From Eucalyptus grandis (lineage: Eukaryota > Streptophyta > Magnoliopsida > Myrtales > Myrtaceae), in the NCBI RefSeq assembly GCF_016545825.1, contig NC_052619.1, positions 72,612,115-72,676,114 of the forward strand: a stretch of DNA of 64,000 bases, in the 5' to 3' direction. Shown one piece after another: positions 32,243 through 42,169 of the stretch (position 1 is the stretch's first letter; every line of letters starts with the position of its first letter). Both the position numbers and the translations under genes were made by a program. The notes beneath the pieces were generated by a model. It was not told the origin of the DNA and searched no databases. It was given only the letters and a program-made list of their open reading frames with translations.

Positions 32243-33443
32243 GCTACTCATGGAGGATAGGGAATGGCCTTTCTATGTCACTCTGGTTTGATAACTGGCA
32301 CCCAAGGGGGCATTTGAACTTATTTTTCTCATATGCGCTCATCTATAGCTCCGGGCTCTCTAGGCAAGCTTCGGTAGCTGACATTTTTTCTAATATGGCC
32401 AGGCAATCAGGTCGGTGATTGAGACTTGGGGATCACCTCTTCCCTCCCTCACTCGGACCCAAGACCATTTTTGTTGGAGAGGGGAGTCGTCGGGCATGTT
32501 CTCTGTTGCTTCGGCTTGGGAGGCCATACGATGTAAGATGAGCCGAGTCAATTGGCATTCTTTCATCTGGAACAATGCTATCCTGCCTCAATATCAACTC
32601 AACCTTTGACTCATTACCAAGCACAGGCTGCCTACCTAATCTCTTATGTTATCTTATGGTAGAATTGATGCTGCTTCTTACCCCTTTTGCAATGATACGC
32701 CAAACACTATTGATCATCTCTTTTTTGGTTGTCATATTACTGCTAGTCTTGCTTTCTTTTGGGCTACTAGATGTAATCTTCCTTGGCATAATGGGTCTTG
32801 GGAGGACATCCTAAGATGGGCCATTTCTCTGCTTTCGGGCAAGGGGTTTTATAAGTGTATTCACGTTTTTCCTTCGGTGCAATTTGCCATATCATTTGGA
32901 AGAACAAGAACAACATTCTCTTAAGGGGGAACCGGTTTCTGTACTAGCCATGAAGAAGCATCTTCTCAGAGTTGTGAAAGACAAGGCTGTCTCCTTCAGG
33001 AATATGGAGGACTCCCTTAGAAATAGAAGGCTACAATGCTCTTGGGATCTTGATCCCATTATTTTCTTTTCTGGGGACCTCCATCCGGCTGTTTGAGTGC
33101 CGATTGCTAATTACATTCGCTGCCTTGTCCCGGGAGGGAGTTCGTTTTGTTGGTTCTTTCCTGCCTTGCTGGAGGGGTGCTGCTACTTGCTATGAAAGTC
33201 GTGGTTCTCCTCCTTTGTGGTGGTTTTTGCCTTTTGGCTCTCGGCTGCTTTGCTGTGCTTGTCTTTTGTAGTTTGTGTGGCCTTATGTTTCCTTGCCACG
33301 TCTTGTTTGTTTTACATCCCGGCATCCTTCCACTCACTTTGATTCTCTCATCTTGAGTGTAAGTTTTGGAGCCGTGATCTTTTGTACATTGGCCTTTCCT
33401 CAATATAATTCTTACCTTTCACCAAAAAAAAAAAAAAAAAAAG
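32243..33443 (+). pseudogene. LINE ORF2 3' part and 3' UTR
   Basis: It resumes coding as SYSWRIGNGLSMSLWFDNWH after the LTR-like block, then RTQDHFCWRGESSGMFSVAS and FIWNNAILPQYQLNL (zf-RVT-type region near the end of plant LINE ORF2), with frame changes. The last 0.5 kb is non-coding and ends in poly-A at 33442. Confidence 0.75.
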
Positions 33444-36020
33444 TCCACGCATCACACTTTCTAGGTACAAATCATTGGGCTTCCTTGAACTCGTATTAAT
33501 GAAGCCTCTATGTGGCAAATAGCAGAAAAATTAGGCAAGTTAGAAGAAGTAAAAATTGAAGCAAAAAACAACAACTCGAGTAAAGCTAAAAAGGTGAAAG
33601 TGCATTTAAATTTGACGAACACACTAAAAATTGGCACAATTATTAGCATGGGAGATAAAAAATGGTGGTTAGACTTTAAATGTGAGAGAGAATTCCACAT
33701 TTTTACTACTCATGTGGGCGTGCTAACTATTGTCAAGAGATTTCTTCCAAAGAAACTGGCCTAGCCCAAGATCAACCTAGAACGTATGGTTCGTGGCTCA
33801 AGGTAGAAGTGAGGGAACCAAGCCTGTTTTGGAAAGTTTTTTTTTTTTTTTTTTATGGATATTAGAATCATGTTTTGAAGAAGGGAAGACAATGCCAACC
33901 TCACCAACACTTTATGTTATGTCACTACAAGGAAGGAAAATGTAGCGTCGAGTGAGATGGCAATTATCCCACACAATGTAGAAAATGACATCGTGGAAGA
34001 GGATAATATGGCATCAAACATGTCCACAAGCCGGGGAAAGAGAACACAACAAATGCAAGTTTTACCACTCGACTCAACAAGCCTATTGCAGTATCCAAAA
34101 CTGCTGAAGAAGGAAAAAGCATGACACAAAATTCCAGTAGCCAAAAAACAGAAGTATATCCAACCTTATGAGAAGAGGGAATCATCAGTTACCTTGATGA
34201 GGAGCATCTACTAGATACTCCAATCCAAGTGTGGGAAAGGGAACAAGAACGGGCTTTGGTGGCTAGCCTTAATAAGCCACCCAAGCATACATGAAGTTAT
34301 TGAGTTGGAATTGTCATGGGTTGGGTACACCATTGACAGTCCAATTTCTTTAAGCCTTAGTGGCTCTAGATAGGCATGACTTAGTTTTTCTTATGGAAAT
34401 CAAGAATAAAATCAACATGGTGACTCGCATAAAATAGTAATTGAAATTTACATATTCAATTATCATTGATCCTATTGGAATTGCAAGGAGACTAGCACTT
34501 TTATGGAATGAGGAGGTGAAGGTAGAAGTGAAATCTAGTTCTGGGGAGTTAATAGACGTCACTTGCAAGGACCTTAATAGTAGATACCTAATGAGGATAT
34601 CTTTTCTTCATGCCCCTACAAACTACTAGGAAAGATTACAATTATGGCAGACTACTTGCTCTATTATTTCGTCCAATACTCTCCCATGGCTTTGCATAGG
34701 AGATTCCAATGAAGTATTGTACCGATGGGAAAAGATTGGAAGGCGAGAAGCAAGCCAATATAGGACTGTGGCATTCTAGAAACTTTTGAAATACATGCTT
34801 ACGCATGGATATTGAGAGTAAATGATGCACTTATACATGGACAAACAATAGGGAATGAGATGAGTTAGTGAAAAAGAGATTGGATAGGGCCATATGTAAC
34901 CTATAGTGGAGAGTTCTCTTCCCAAATGTAGAGGCTTTTGCATTACCAGCAATAAGGTCAAATCATTGCCCAATCCTACTTTCCTTGGACTCTAATGGGG
35001 TGAGAAGAAAGAAAATTTTCAAGTTTGAGGGCTACTGGTTAGAAAACACAAATGTATAGAAGTAATATGCAGAGCTTAGGAGAATGAGAGCTTCAATTAC
35101 TTGAATATTAAAGCCAAGACAAAATAGGTGGAAGCAGCAATGGGAAAATGGAGTAGGGACAAATTCCAAAATGCATTGAGGCAGATCCATTATACTTACT
35201 GAGCTTTTCAACTGTGTAGAAGATGGACCAAATAGTGAGGAATACATAAAAATTGTAAAATAGATTGAAAACTTATGACGGCAAAAAGAAATGTTTTGGT
35301 TCATGCGATGCAAAATAAATTGGATGAAATGGAGAGATCAAAACACAAATTTTTTCATACCACAACAATACAGAGAAGACAATGAAACAAGATCTCCATG
35401 TTACAACTTGATGACTAGCATTGGAGCTAAAACCCATCAAACATCAAACAACACATCAGAGCTTTCTATATTTCATTATCTACTTCGATGGGTTATAGAG
35501 ACTACTAGCCAATATTAGACCAACGCACACAAGTGGTAAATGATGATATGAATGAGTCTTTGATCAAGCTAGTTTCCAGAGAAGAAATTAAAAAAATAGT
35601 GTTCAAAATGGAAGCTAGAAAGCCTTAGGGCTAGATGGGCTAAATGGATTATTCTACTAAAGCCAATGGTTTTTTTTTTTCTAGGAAGACATTTTCAAGA
35701 TGGTTGACACATTCTTCAAACAAGGTATTTTCGACCCTCAGATCAATGAGACCTATATGGTTCTAATTCCAAAAGTAAATAACCCAAAAAACATCACTTA
35801 ATATAGGTGGCTTAGCCTTTGTAATTTCAACTATAAAATCATTGCAAAGGTAATGCCTAATGGATTGTAACTCTGGCTCCCTAATCTATCTCCCAAGAGC
35901 AAAGCGCTTGCATTTGCAGCCATTAAATTCAAGACAACAAGTTCATTGTCTAGGAGGTGTTGCATAAGCTAAAGGTGTGAAAAAGGAGGAGGAAATTTCA
36001 AGTAGTCCTATTAATGGAGG

Positions 36021-36899
36021 TCGACCATTGGGGGGAGAGAGAGAGCTTGGGCTCATTTTGTTGTCGCCCGGGCACAAAATGGATCTACAAAGGTAATGGC
36101 CAACGAAGGTGCCATCTTGAAGCTTGAAAAACTGGAACTGGAAATGGGGGTCTTGGCAAAGATTGCCGACAATGATTTCGATGACTGCCCACAGTCACGG
36201 AGGGTTTGTCAGAGCTCGTGGTGTGGCGTAGGAGGTCTGGGTGGCCATGGATGAGCGTCGGTGAACTGTGGCCCAGCGAGTCCATGCGAAGAAGCCGATG
36301 AACATTGTCCCTCAATGGCGGGGGTAAAAGGAGGAAGAAGAACAAAAAAAGAGAAATGTCAACTAAGCTGATATGTAGAAAAACGACACAGATCTCTACT
36401 GGCGTATATGTCTCGCTTACATGAATGTTTCATCTCTGCTGGTGCAGATCCCTCTATCGTGCTTCTCTATAAGCTTCGCGAACTCTACTTCATGCTTCGC
36501 TATGGTTCTGTTACTGTTTGTGTCTGCAGTACGACGAAATGTGCGGTAATGTGGCTCGCGTTTCATATTGTAAGTCTTTGATCCTTTAGAGTCATTGTCC
36601 TGCTGGATGTGCAATTGAGGAAGTTTGCTGTGAGCCACGCTGCATTGCTTGTTGACATTGCACTCTATTGTTGCAACTAACGAGCTAAAAGCCGGTTATT
36701 TAATCAGTTTATTGCATAATGATGGGCATTATAGTTTGAGAGTGTCGCGTAAGATTTTGTAGGTCTTCTCACACTGGGTGTTTAGGTCTCTTTCCTTTTG
36801 GGGCTTCGGTGCTCTGGTTCCGTCTTAGGGCATTTCTGTGCATATCAAGGGAATATTATTGTGTCCCTATTTTTTGTTATGCTTGAAATAAGGGTGTAA
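36021..36899. other. No gene recognised
   Basis: It lies between the truncated LINE and the Gypsy fragment. Short frames on both strands (36085-36345, 36417-36638) show no family features. It may be the missing 3' part of the Gypsy element, too decayed to read. Confidence 0.35.
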
Positions 36900-37566
36900 A
36901 TGAGTTAAACTATCTTCTTGTCTCAACTTGTAAATTACTTGAGGATGGATAGAGTTGGAGCTGGCGTAGGTTGCCCCAAATCCACCTTTGGCTCCTCTAA
37001 AGGTCGTGGCTTCATTCTCGACTCAACTATGAGCTTCTCAATCCATAGTTGTATTATGGAGATGCTCTTGATCTTTGTCAACCCAAATATCATTGGTAAC
37101 ACCGATGGCCATTTTGGGTTAGTGATAATGATTGACTTGTTTCTCATGTCGATCATGGCATTCGCACTATGAAAGAATTCCGAACCAAGATAAGATCATA
37201 TTCATCAAGGGGATTACCTCAATTTTGAATTTTCCCTTCCAGTCATCAATGTGTAGTTTCGTGTTTCCAGCAATGCCAATAGTTGGTACACCATCCGAGT
37301 TGACCTCTTTAAATCGATGTCCAGTTGGCTCCACTTAAAATCCCAAACTCTTCGTAGCTTCGCTCAACAAGAACATGTTAGACCGCCCTCATTCAACCAA
37401 GGTATAAAGTTATGTGTTCCTAACCTTGACATCTACGAATGACAAATTAGTACTTGGAGGTTTCTTGGGTGGAGCTTGAGTCTTTACGAAGTTGAGAATC
37501 TCTATGGTTCAAAACCACACTTCTCTCTTCTCCTATTTTGGTTTCTCTTCTTCTATAGTGAGCAGT
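36900..37566 (-). pseudogene. Gypsy (Ty3) fragment: aspartic protease region
   Basis: On the minus strand: LSEATKSLGF, VEPTGHRFKEVNSDGVPTIG, and TKLHIDDWKGKFKIEVIPLD followed by EYDLVL, a clear Gypsy retropepsin with its flap. The catalytic DSGA site is degraded to a stop. It is the left end of one Gypsy copy whose gag parts lie at 49812-50119 and 56803-57900. RT and integrase are not visible to the left. Confidence 0.75.
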
Positions 37567-37571
37567 GTCAT

Positions 37572-38486
37572 TAATATAGCTAGTAATAGCACCTAGAGGG
37601 GGGTGAATTGGTGTTTTAATAATTTCTCGAGATATGAAAGCAATACTGGACTAACAACAGAAAGGAAGCTCTCCTTTAGTTAACAAATAGAACTATGATC
37701 AAAGTAAAGCGGAGAGTAAGGAAGAGAAGATTGAACACAAGGTTTATAGTGGTTCGGCTTATTCCAAGCCTACGTCCACTCTTCTGCACTGACAGCCTAC
37801 TAGCTGGATTTCAGTATGAACAAAAGAGATATTACAGCACTGCTTTCCCTTGCTTCCATAGTGTAGATATTCTATCACACTTCCTCAAGGTCTCTCAAAG
37901 TATAGACTCTCTTTTGTGTACAAGATTTCGCTCAGCAAATGAATTGACTAAGAATCAAAGAGCTTCAGACTTTGGAATTCTTCTATCGTGCACTCCTCGA
38001 ACAACTGGAACGTCTTCCTTTTATACTCCTTTGTACCATCATACCCGTTGGCACTTACCAAAGGAATTCTTCCAATCCTCCCGTTGGACAGAATCAATTA
38101 GGAAGATTATTCGAGCTATTAAATGAACATGTCGATAGCCCATCAATCATGCTCGCCCATACAATCAGGATCTTGGTTTCCATAAGTAGAACCTTCCAGG
38201 AATACTTCGTCAATCATCGGATCTTTGATTTGAATAAAGGAATCCGTTATGTCTTATCCAGCCAAGAGATATTCTCCAGTCGATAAGGCCAAATCCTTAG
38301 TGAAGCACTCAGTTCTGCATAGCCTTTCTTCAACGGATTAGAAACTGTCAATCAGAATAGATTTTGAGTCTTAAGTCTGGCAGTCCGGAGGTCTTCAGAC
38401 TTTAATAGCGAGTCTACAAATCTTCAGACTGCATCGATAGAAACGTTTTGTCAGCTTCAAAATATTCCAGAAAGATTTCTCCAACA
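37572..38486 (-). repeat. Sirevirus-like 3' LTR
   Basis: In element sense it begins TGTTGGAGAAATC. The far end reads TATATTA where the other LTR has TATATCA. Internal words match 48885-49806 throughout, with small indels (e.g. GCTCAGCAAATG against GCTCAAAGCAAATG). The long open frames inside it (37695-38126 and 37972-38286) recur in the other LTR and are not genes. Confidence 0.95.
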
Positions 38487-39120
38487 ATCTCCCCATTTTT
38501 GATGGTGACAAAACTTTCCTGCAGATTTGAATAACTTTGACCTGCAAAACATTACTCAAGCAAATATGGATATCTCATAAAGATTAATAGCTTAATGATA
38601 ACACTAGAATCTGCAACCACAGAAAATAGGTTAGTCTTTCATGAGAGTAAAGCTATTTATAAGATATCAATAGTGTCACGCCCCGATCTTCGGGCACGCA
38701 CACATCCTTCTCCACTTGGTCGATTTTATAATGCGATATCCCAGGACTAGTATCGCCGACCCTTTCATTTATTAAGCACATGCGGAAGCAGTTAAAATCC
38801 CCAGACAATAAAACGATGGGATAGAAAAGTAGGCTATATTTTTCATATTGAAATCTATAACCAAACTTTTATACATGGCATTAAACATAACACTTCACAA
38901 AATATTCACAACCTATTAACCTCACTCTATCTACACATATACAAAGGGTTCACCAAAAGATGGGATTTCAATCCTCATCTGGGTCATACTCAGGATCATC
39001 TTGATCCTCCTCTGACTCCTCTTCACTAAGATCATTCTCCTCCAAATCATCATTCCCTTCTTCAGCTTCATCCTCGGCTTCCGACACCGGCTCATCTTCC
39101 GGCATCTCCTCAGCTGCTCC

Positions 39121-39477
39121 CTAATCTTCTTCCTCCTCCGGAGTTTCCACTTCCTGCTGCTGGTCCCTCACATCCACTACCGATCCATTCACTCGGTCGG
39201 CTGTTCCTTCTCCAAATGCCTTCTCCATCACATCAAATGGCACATCCTCTTCTGGGATAGGACCTTCTCTGCGCCCATCAAAGTAATCACGGTACCAAGA
39301 CCGATACTTGTGGGGCCTCTGGTCTTCCTTCCCCACATTGACCCAGATGGTCGACTGGACTAAAACGTATACCAATCCTTCCGGGTGAGGGTGGACGTGG
39401 AAATGGGTCTCAAACTCAGAAATTTGCTCCGGAACACCATAATGCATACGAGGACGAGGAGGTGGAGGTCCTGCCAT
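39121..39477 (-). CDS. Small ORF of E1 (YGVP family), function unknown
   Basis: 118 codons, ATG 39475-39477, nine bases after a TTTCAG acceptor-like site. It has MHYGVPEQ, then LVQSTIWV and RPHKYRSWYRDYFDG, aligning with the E3 ORF (CYGVPREV, LVESIVWV, VPHRFKAWYLHKP). The C-terminus turns acidic (EVETPEEEED), then TAG. The same frame goes on for about 50 acidic codons (EEMPEDEPVSEAEDEAEEGN), so the stop looks recent. No known domain is recognised. Conservation between diverged elements argues that it is or was translated. Confidence 0.5.
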   Translation of the reverse strand: MAGPPPPRPRMHYGVPEQISEFETHFHVHPHPEGLVYVLVQSTIWVNVGKEDQRPHKYRSWYRDYFDGRREGPIPEEDVPFDVMEKAFGEGTADRVNGSVVDVRDQQQEVETPEEEED

Positions 39478-39485
39478 CCTAAGGG

Positions 39486-39526
39486 CCTGAAATGATATCC
39501 CATAACCGGGATGAGACTAGGTCTCA
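39486..39526 (-). promoter_or_regulatory. Hairpin and 3' splice-like site before the E1 ORF
   Basis: Minus strand: TGAGAC-CTA-GTCTCA (39526-39512), a perfect 6-bp stem with 3-nt loop, then ATCCC, and CATTTCAG ending at 39487. The AG is 24 nt from the hairpin, and the ORF ATG is 9 nt after it. Confidence 0.55.
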
Positions 39527-40017
39527 GCAAGTTCTACCCCACTAAGCCCGATTAGTAAACCATTATACTATAGGCTGCCTAAACATGCACAGGTGAGGGG
39601 ACTTACCTTGGCCTCATATCCCACCTGTAAGTCAGTACAATTCATAATAGGCACCCAAGCAATCATATCACCGATCGAAACATCGATCAAATCGACTTAG
39701 TCGATTACATGACAACGAGACCACCCATGGTCATTTCCATTCAATCAATCAATTCATAACCTCATATCAAAGCAATGATCAATCGACCTAGTCGATTACA
39801 TGACGCCACGACCCATGCTTGGTCGGCACATTCAATACTATTTATAAGTCCGACCATAGTCCAGGACTGCTCACTCTAAACTGATATATCGCCCGTAGGC
39901 TGATATAGTATACTCCCGATTCTCATACTCAATTAATCATGCATTCTTAGATTTGATCTCGGCATATAGCACGGCCTACTCTTAGTTCGGCGGTCTTCTG
40001 GCATTGCCAGGCATTGC

Positions 40018-40135
40018 CTCCCCCCATGGAGCGCGGCTTCGTCATTACGTCGACGGCATTCCCGAAGGAGCATCGTCTCCCCCCTTGGAGCACGGCTTCG
40101 TCACTACGTCGACGGCATTCCCGAAGGAGCATAGG
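40018..40135 (-). repeat. 59-bp tandem repeat, two units, in E1
   Basis: CTCCCCCCATGGAGCGCGGC ...GGAGCATCGT followed by CTCCCCCCTTGGAGCACGGC ...GGAGCATAGG with few differences. The matching place in E3 (55690-55790) has a shorter duplication of ATGCTCCTATGTGGAATGCC, and E2 has repeated GGATGCC/GATGCC words at 52540-52700. Confidence 0.85.
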
Positions 40136-41534
40136 GTCCATAATCAACTGCGACCGGCTTCCCGTTGTCTAGGGGGTATCCCACATAGGGATAACGTCCA
40201 GCTCAACAGCCCGGGACGATTTCTCATAACCATCACACGATCACTCAAACATGGCCCAGGACACCGTGCATTGCACTCAAATGCTTCAATTAAAATGGTG
40301 AGCCTGGCCTTTTTCTTCGTATTAGAAATTCACATGAAATTACTCGTGTGTGGGTACACGATCAACTTGATCCAGAAAAGTTGATATTCATCCTTTTTGA
40401 AATCCCACTATTTCATATAGTACTAAAAACCATTTTCGGTGTCAAAACCCGACACTTGGGATTTTCTGAATAAATATTGGAAATTCACAATTTTTGGAAT
40501 TAAATACCAAAAGTCAAATCAACACTCAATTTGCATAATTTAACATTCAATTGCAGAAATTAACCACACCATTGCAATCAGCACGAAATTCCGATCACTG
40601 GCTATCCCGGTCTAATTTCCGGAAAAATGATTAATTAATTAATTAATTTCGAAAATTAATAATTAATTTCAATAAATCCAATTTAGCTCAAATTAAAGCC
40701 CAACTAAATAAACGGACTTCACCACGGTCATCAACATAATTTTCCGGTTCCGGACAATCTCATTGAATTTTCGGAAAATAAATAATTAATTAATTTAATT
40801 CCGAAAAATAATATTTAAATGCCAAAAATCCCACTTAGGCCCGAATTGCCAAATTGAAGCCCGATTAGGGGTCAGAAAATTACCGAGATACTTCCAATAA
40901 ATAGTAGACCACATCTTCTTGCTAATTGCGCAATCAATTTATCTAAATCGCATCACAATTGACTAATAATTGCTAATTTATTCTAATCTAACAACCTAAA
41001 CATAATTAATTAAAACTAAACCAACCTTAAGCATAATTAGCCAACTAATCCAAGATTAGTGAGATTACTCACCAAATCGCGCGCAAATCGGATCAATCCG
41101 ACGGCGGCGACGCGAGGAACGATTGTTCCCAAAGCACGGCTCGGGTTCGGGGCCCGGAAACGGCCCAAAACGGCCCAAGAGCCGGCTGAAAACCCACTTC
41201 GTGGGTTGCTGGATTAGCTGCGAAACAAAGGAAAACAGAGATGGTTAGAGGCGGAGAGGGGTGGGGAAAGCAAGAGGCGGTCCGGTGAGGCCACACGGCG
41301 GCTCCGGCGGCTTGCTCGGCCACTCACGGTGGGCGGACGAGACGAACGGGCGAGGGACGCACGGGGAGGCCCGAGCGCGAGGAAACGAGGGCTGGCGGAG
41401 CGCGGGCGGCAGGACGACGACCTGGCGACGAGCGAGGCGGTGCACGGGCGATGACGGCAGCGGCTGGCTGCTGTCTCGGCTTCTCCCATTTCTGGTTCGC
41501 TGGTTCGCACAGACAAGAAGGAAGAAGAATAAGT

Positions 41535-41760
41535 CGGTTACGAGGGAGAGGGGGAGAAGAGAGAGGAGAGAGAAGAAGAGATAAGAGAGAGAAAAGGTGG
41601 GTTTGAATGGTCAAAAGGAGAGGGGAAAGGCAAGTGGGTGACAGCCCACACTTCGGTGGAAAGGGGGGAAAGGAATTCGCATGAGGGGGAGGGGAGAGGA
41701 GAGAGAAGAGAGAGAGAAAAGAGAGAAAAGAAAAGAGAAGGGAGAGAGAGAGAAAATAAA
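41535..41760. repeat. GA-rich (polypurine) tract in E1
   Basis: Nearly pure purine on the plus strand (GAGAGAGAAGAG type). It gives long artificial frames on both strands. E2 has an (AG)n run at the corresponding position. Confidence 0.9.
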
Positions 41761-42169
41761 GAAAAATAAACAACAATACTTTTCTTATTTGATTTTCTTT
41801 TCTCTTTCCCATTCTAATTTCTTTCGGGCTTCAATTTTCTTCCGACAATTTCTTTAATGAAATTTCGGACTCGGCAATAAATTGATTGACGATGAGACGG
41901 TCCTAAAAATGAATTGTGACACTCTCGAATATTCGATTCTCGAAACCAAATCAAATTCCATGGTTAAAATCGACCGGACGTGATTTTAATCCAATCCAAC
42001 CAATTAGGTAGCTTTTAGGGATTTTACCATGGATATATCCCTTAACAGCTTCACCCAATAGGTTAGTTAACTCGTGAGTGATCAGCTCAGAGAAAAAGGA
42101 CCATAGGCACGTCGACGAAATGCACATTTCATTTTTTCGAAACGGGGTCGAATTTCAGGATGTCACATG

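Larger units (their letters stand above)
29172..33443 (+). mobile_element. Younger 5'-truncated LINE inserted in the older LINE
   Basis: It is flanked by a 13-bp target-site duplication TCCACGCATCACA at 29159-29171 and 33444-33456 and ends in about 18 A (33423-33442). It holds the C-terminal half of ORF2: LQPNSRKSEVFLSGGS, GNLPVRYLGVPIITVRLG, FLWKGPELGRGGAKISWEEV and, after the LTR-like block, IGNGLSMSLWFDNWHPRG and the zf-RVT-like FIWNNAILPQYQLN. The 5' truncation and poly-A tail are typical target-primed insertion. A 2.5-kb block at about 29740-32242 interrupts it. Confidence 0.9.
28807..36020 (+). mobile_element. Older LINE (+), split by a younger LINE
   Basis: Segment 1, 28807-29171: ORF1 N-terminus (MARAFENHLRLVTLCRKMSD, then CEQFIFSFVEDKRRVLEMGP, a DUF4283-type gag). 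Segment 2, 33457-36020: ORF1 continues (WQIAEKLGKLEEVKIEAK, WWLDFKCEREFHI). ORF2 starts at 34291 with MKLLSWNCHGLGTP, the classic start of the AP-endonuclease domain, followed by GDSNEVLYRWEKIG. An RT start lies near 35700-36010 (MVLIPKVNNPKNIT). The 3' half of RT and the RNase H are missing after about 36020. Many stops show great age. The two segments join exactly at the 13-bp duplication that flanks the younger LINE. Confidence 0.85.
38674..42166 (-). mobile_element. LTR-like element E1 (long TG...CA repeat with a small ORF)
   Basis: In minus sense it begins TGTGACATCCTGAAATTC and ends GATCGGGGCGTGACA. The start matches 50125 onward (E3) for over 100 bp, and the last 300 bp match the end of E3. 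Contents in order: GA-rich tract (41760-41535), CpG-rich part, AT-rich middle (40400-41060), a two-unit 59-bp repeat, hairpin, putative 3' splice site, ORF 39477-39121, and an AATAAA block near 38780. TG...CA ends and the lack of any pol domain fit a solo LTR, probably of a chromovirus (Tekay/Del-like) Gypsy. No 5-bp duplication is visible at its borders (GTCCA against CTATT). Confidence 0.75.

Noticed and set aside
37695..38286. Long plus-strand frames in both LTRs (also 49155-49605) as a gene family
   Set aside because: They lie entirely inside the two Sirevirus-like LTRs on the antisense strand. The similarity is simply LTR identity.
41214..41812. Overlapping ORFs on both strands in the GA-rich part of E1
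   Set aside because: Low-complexity purine tract; the amino-acid composition reflects the repeat.
38674..42166. E1 as a DNA transposon, because TGTCAC/GTCACA ends look like inverted repeats
   Set aside because: Relatives E2 and E3 have TG...CA ends and 5-bp duplications, which fit LTRs better. Short terminal inverted repeats are normal in LTRs.
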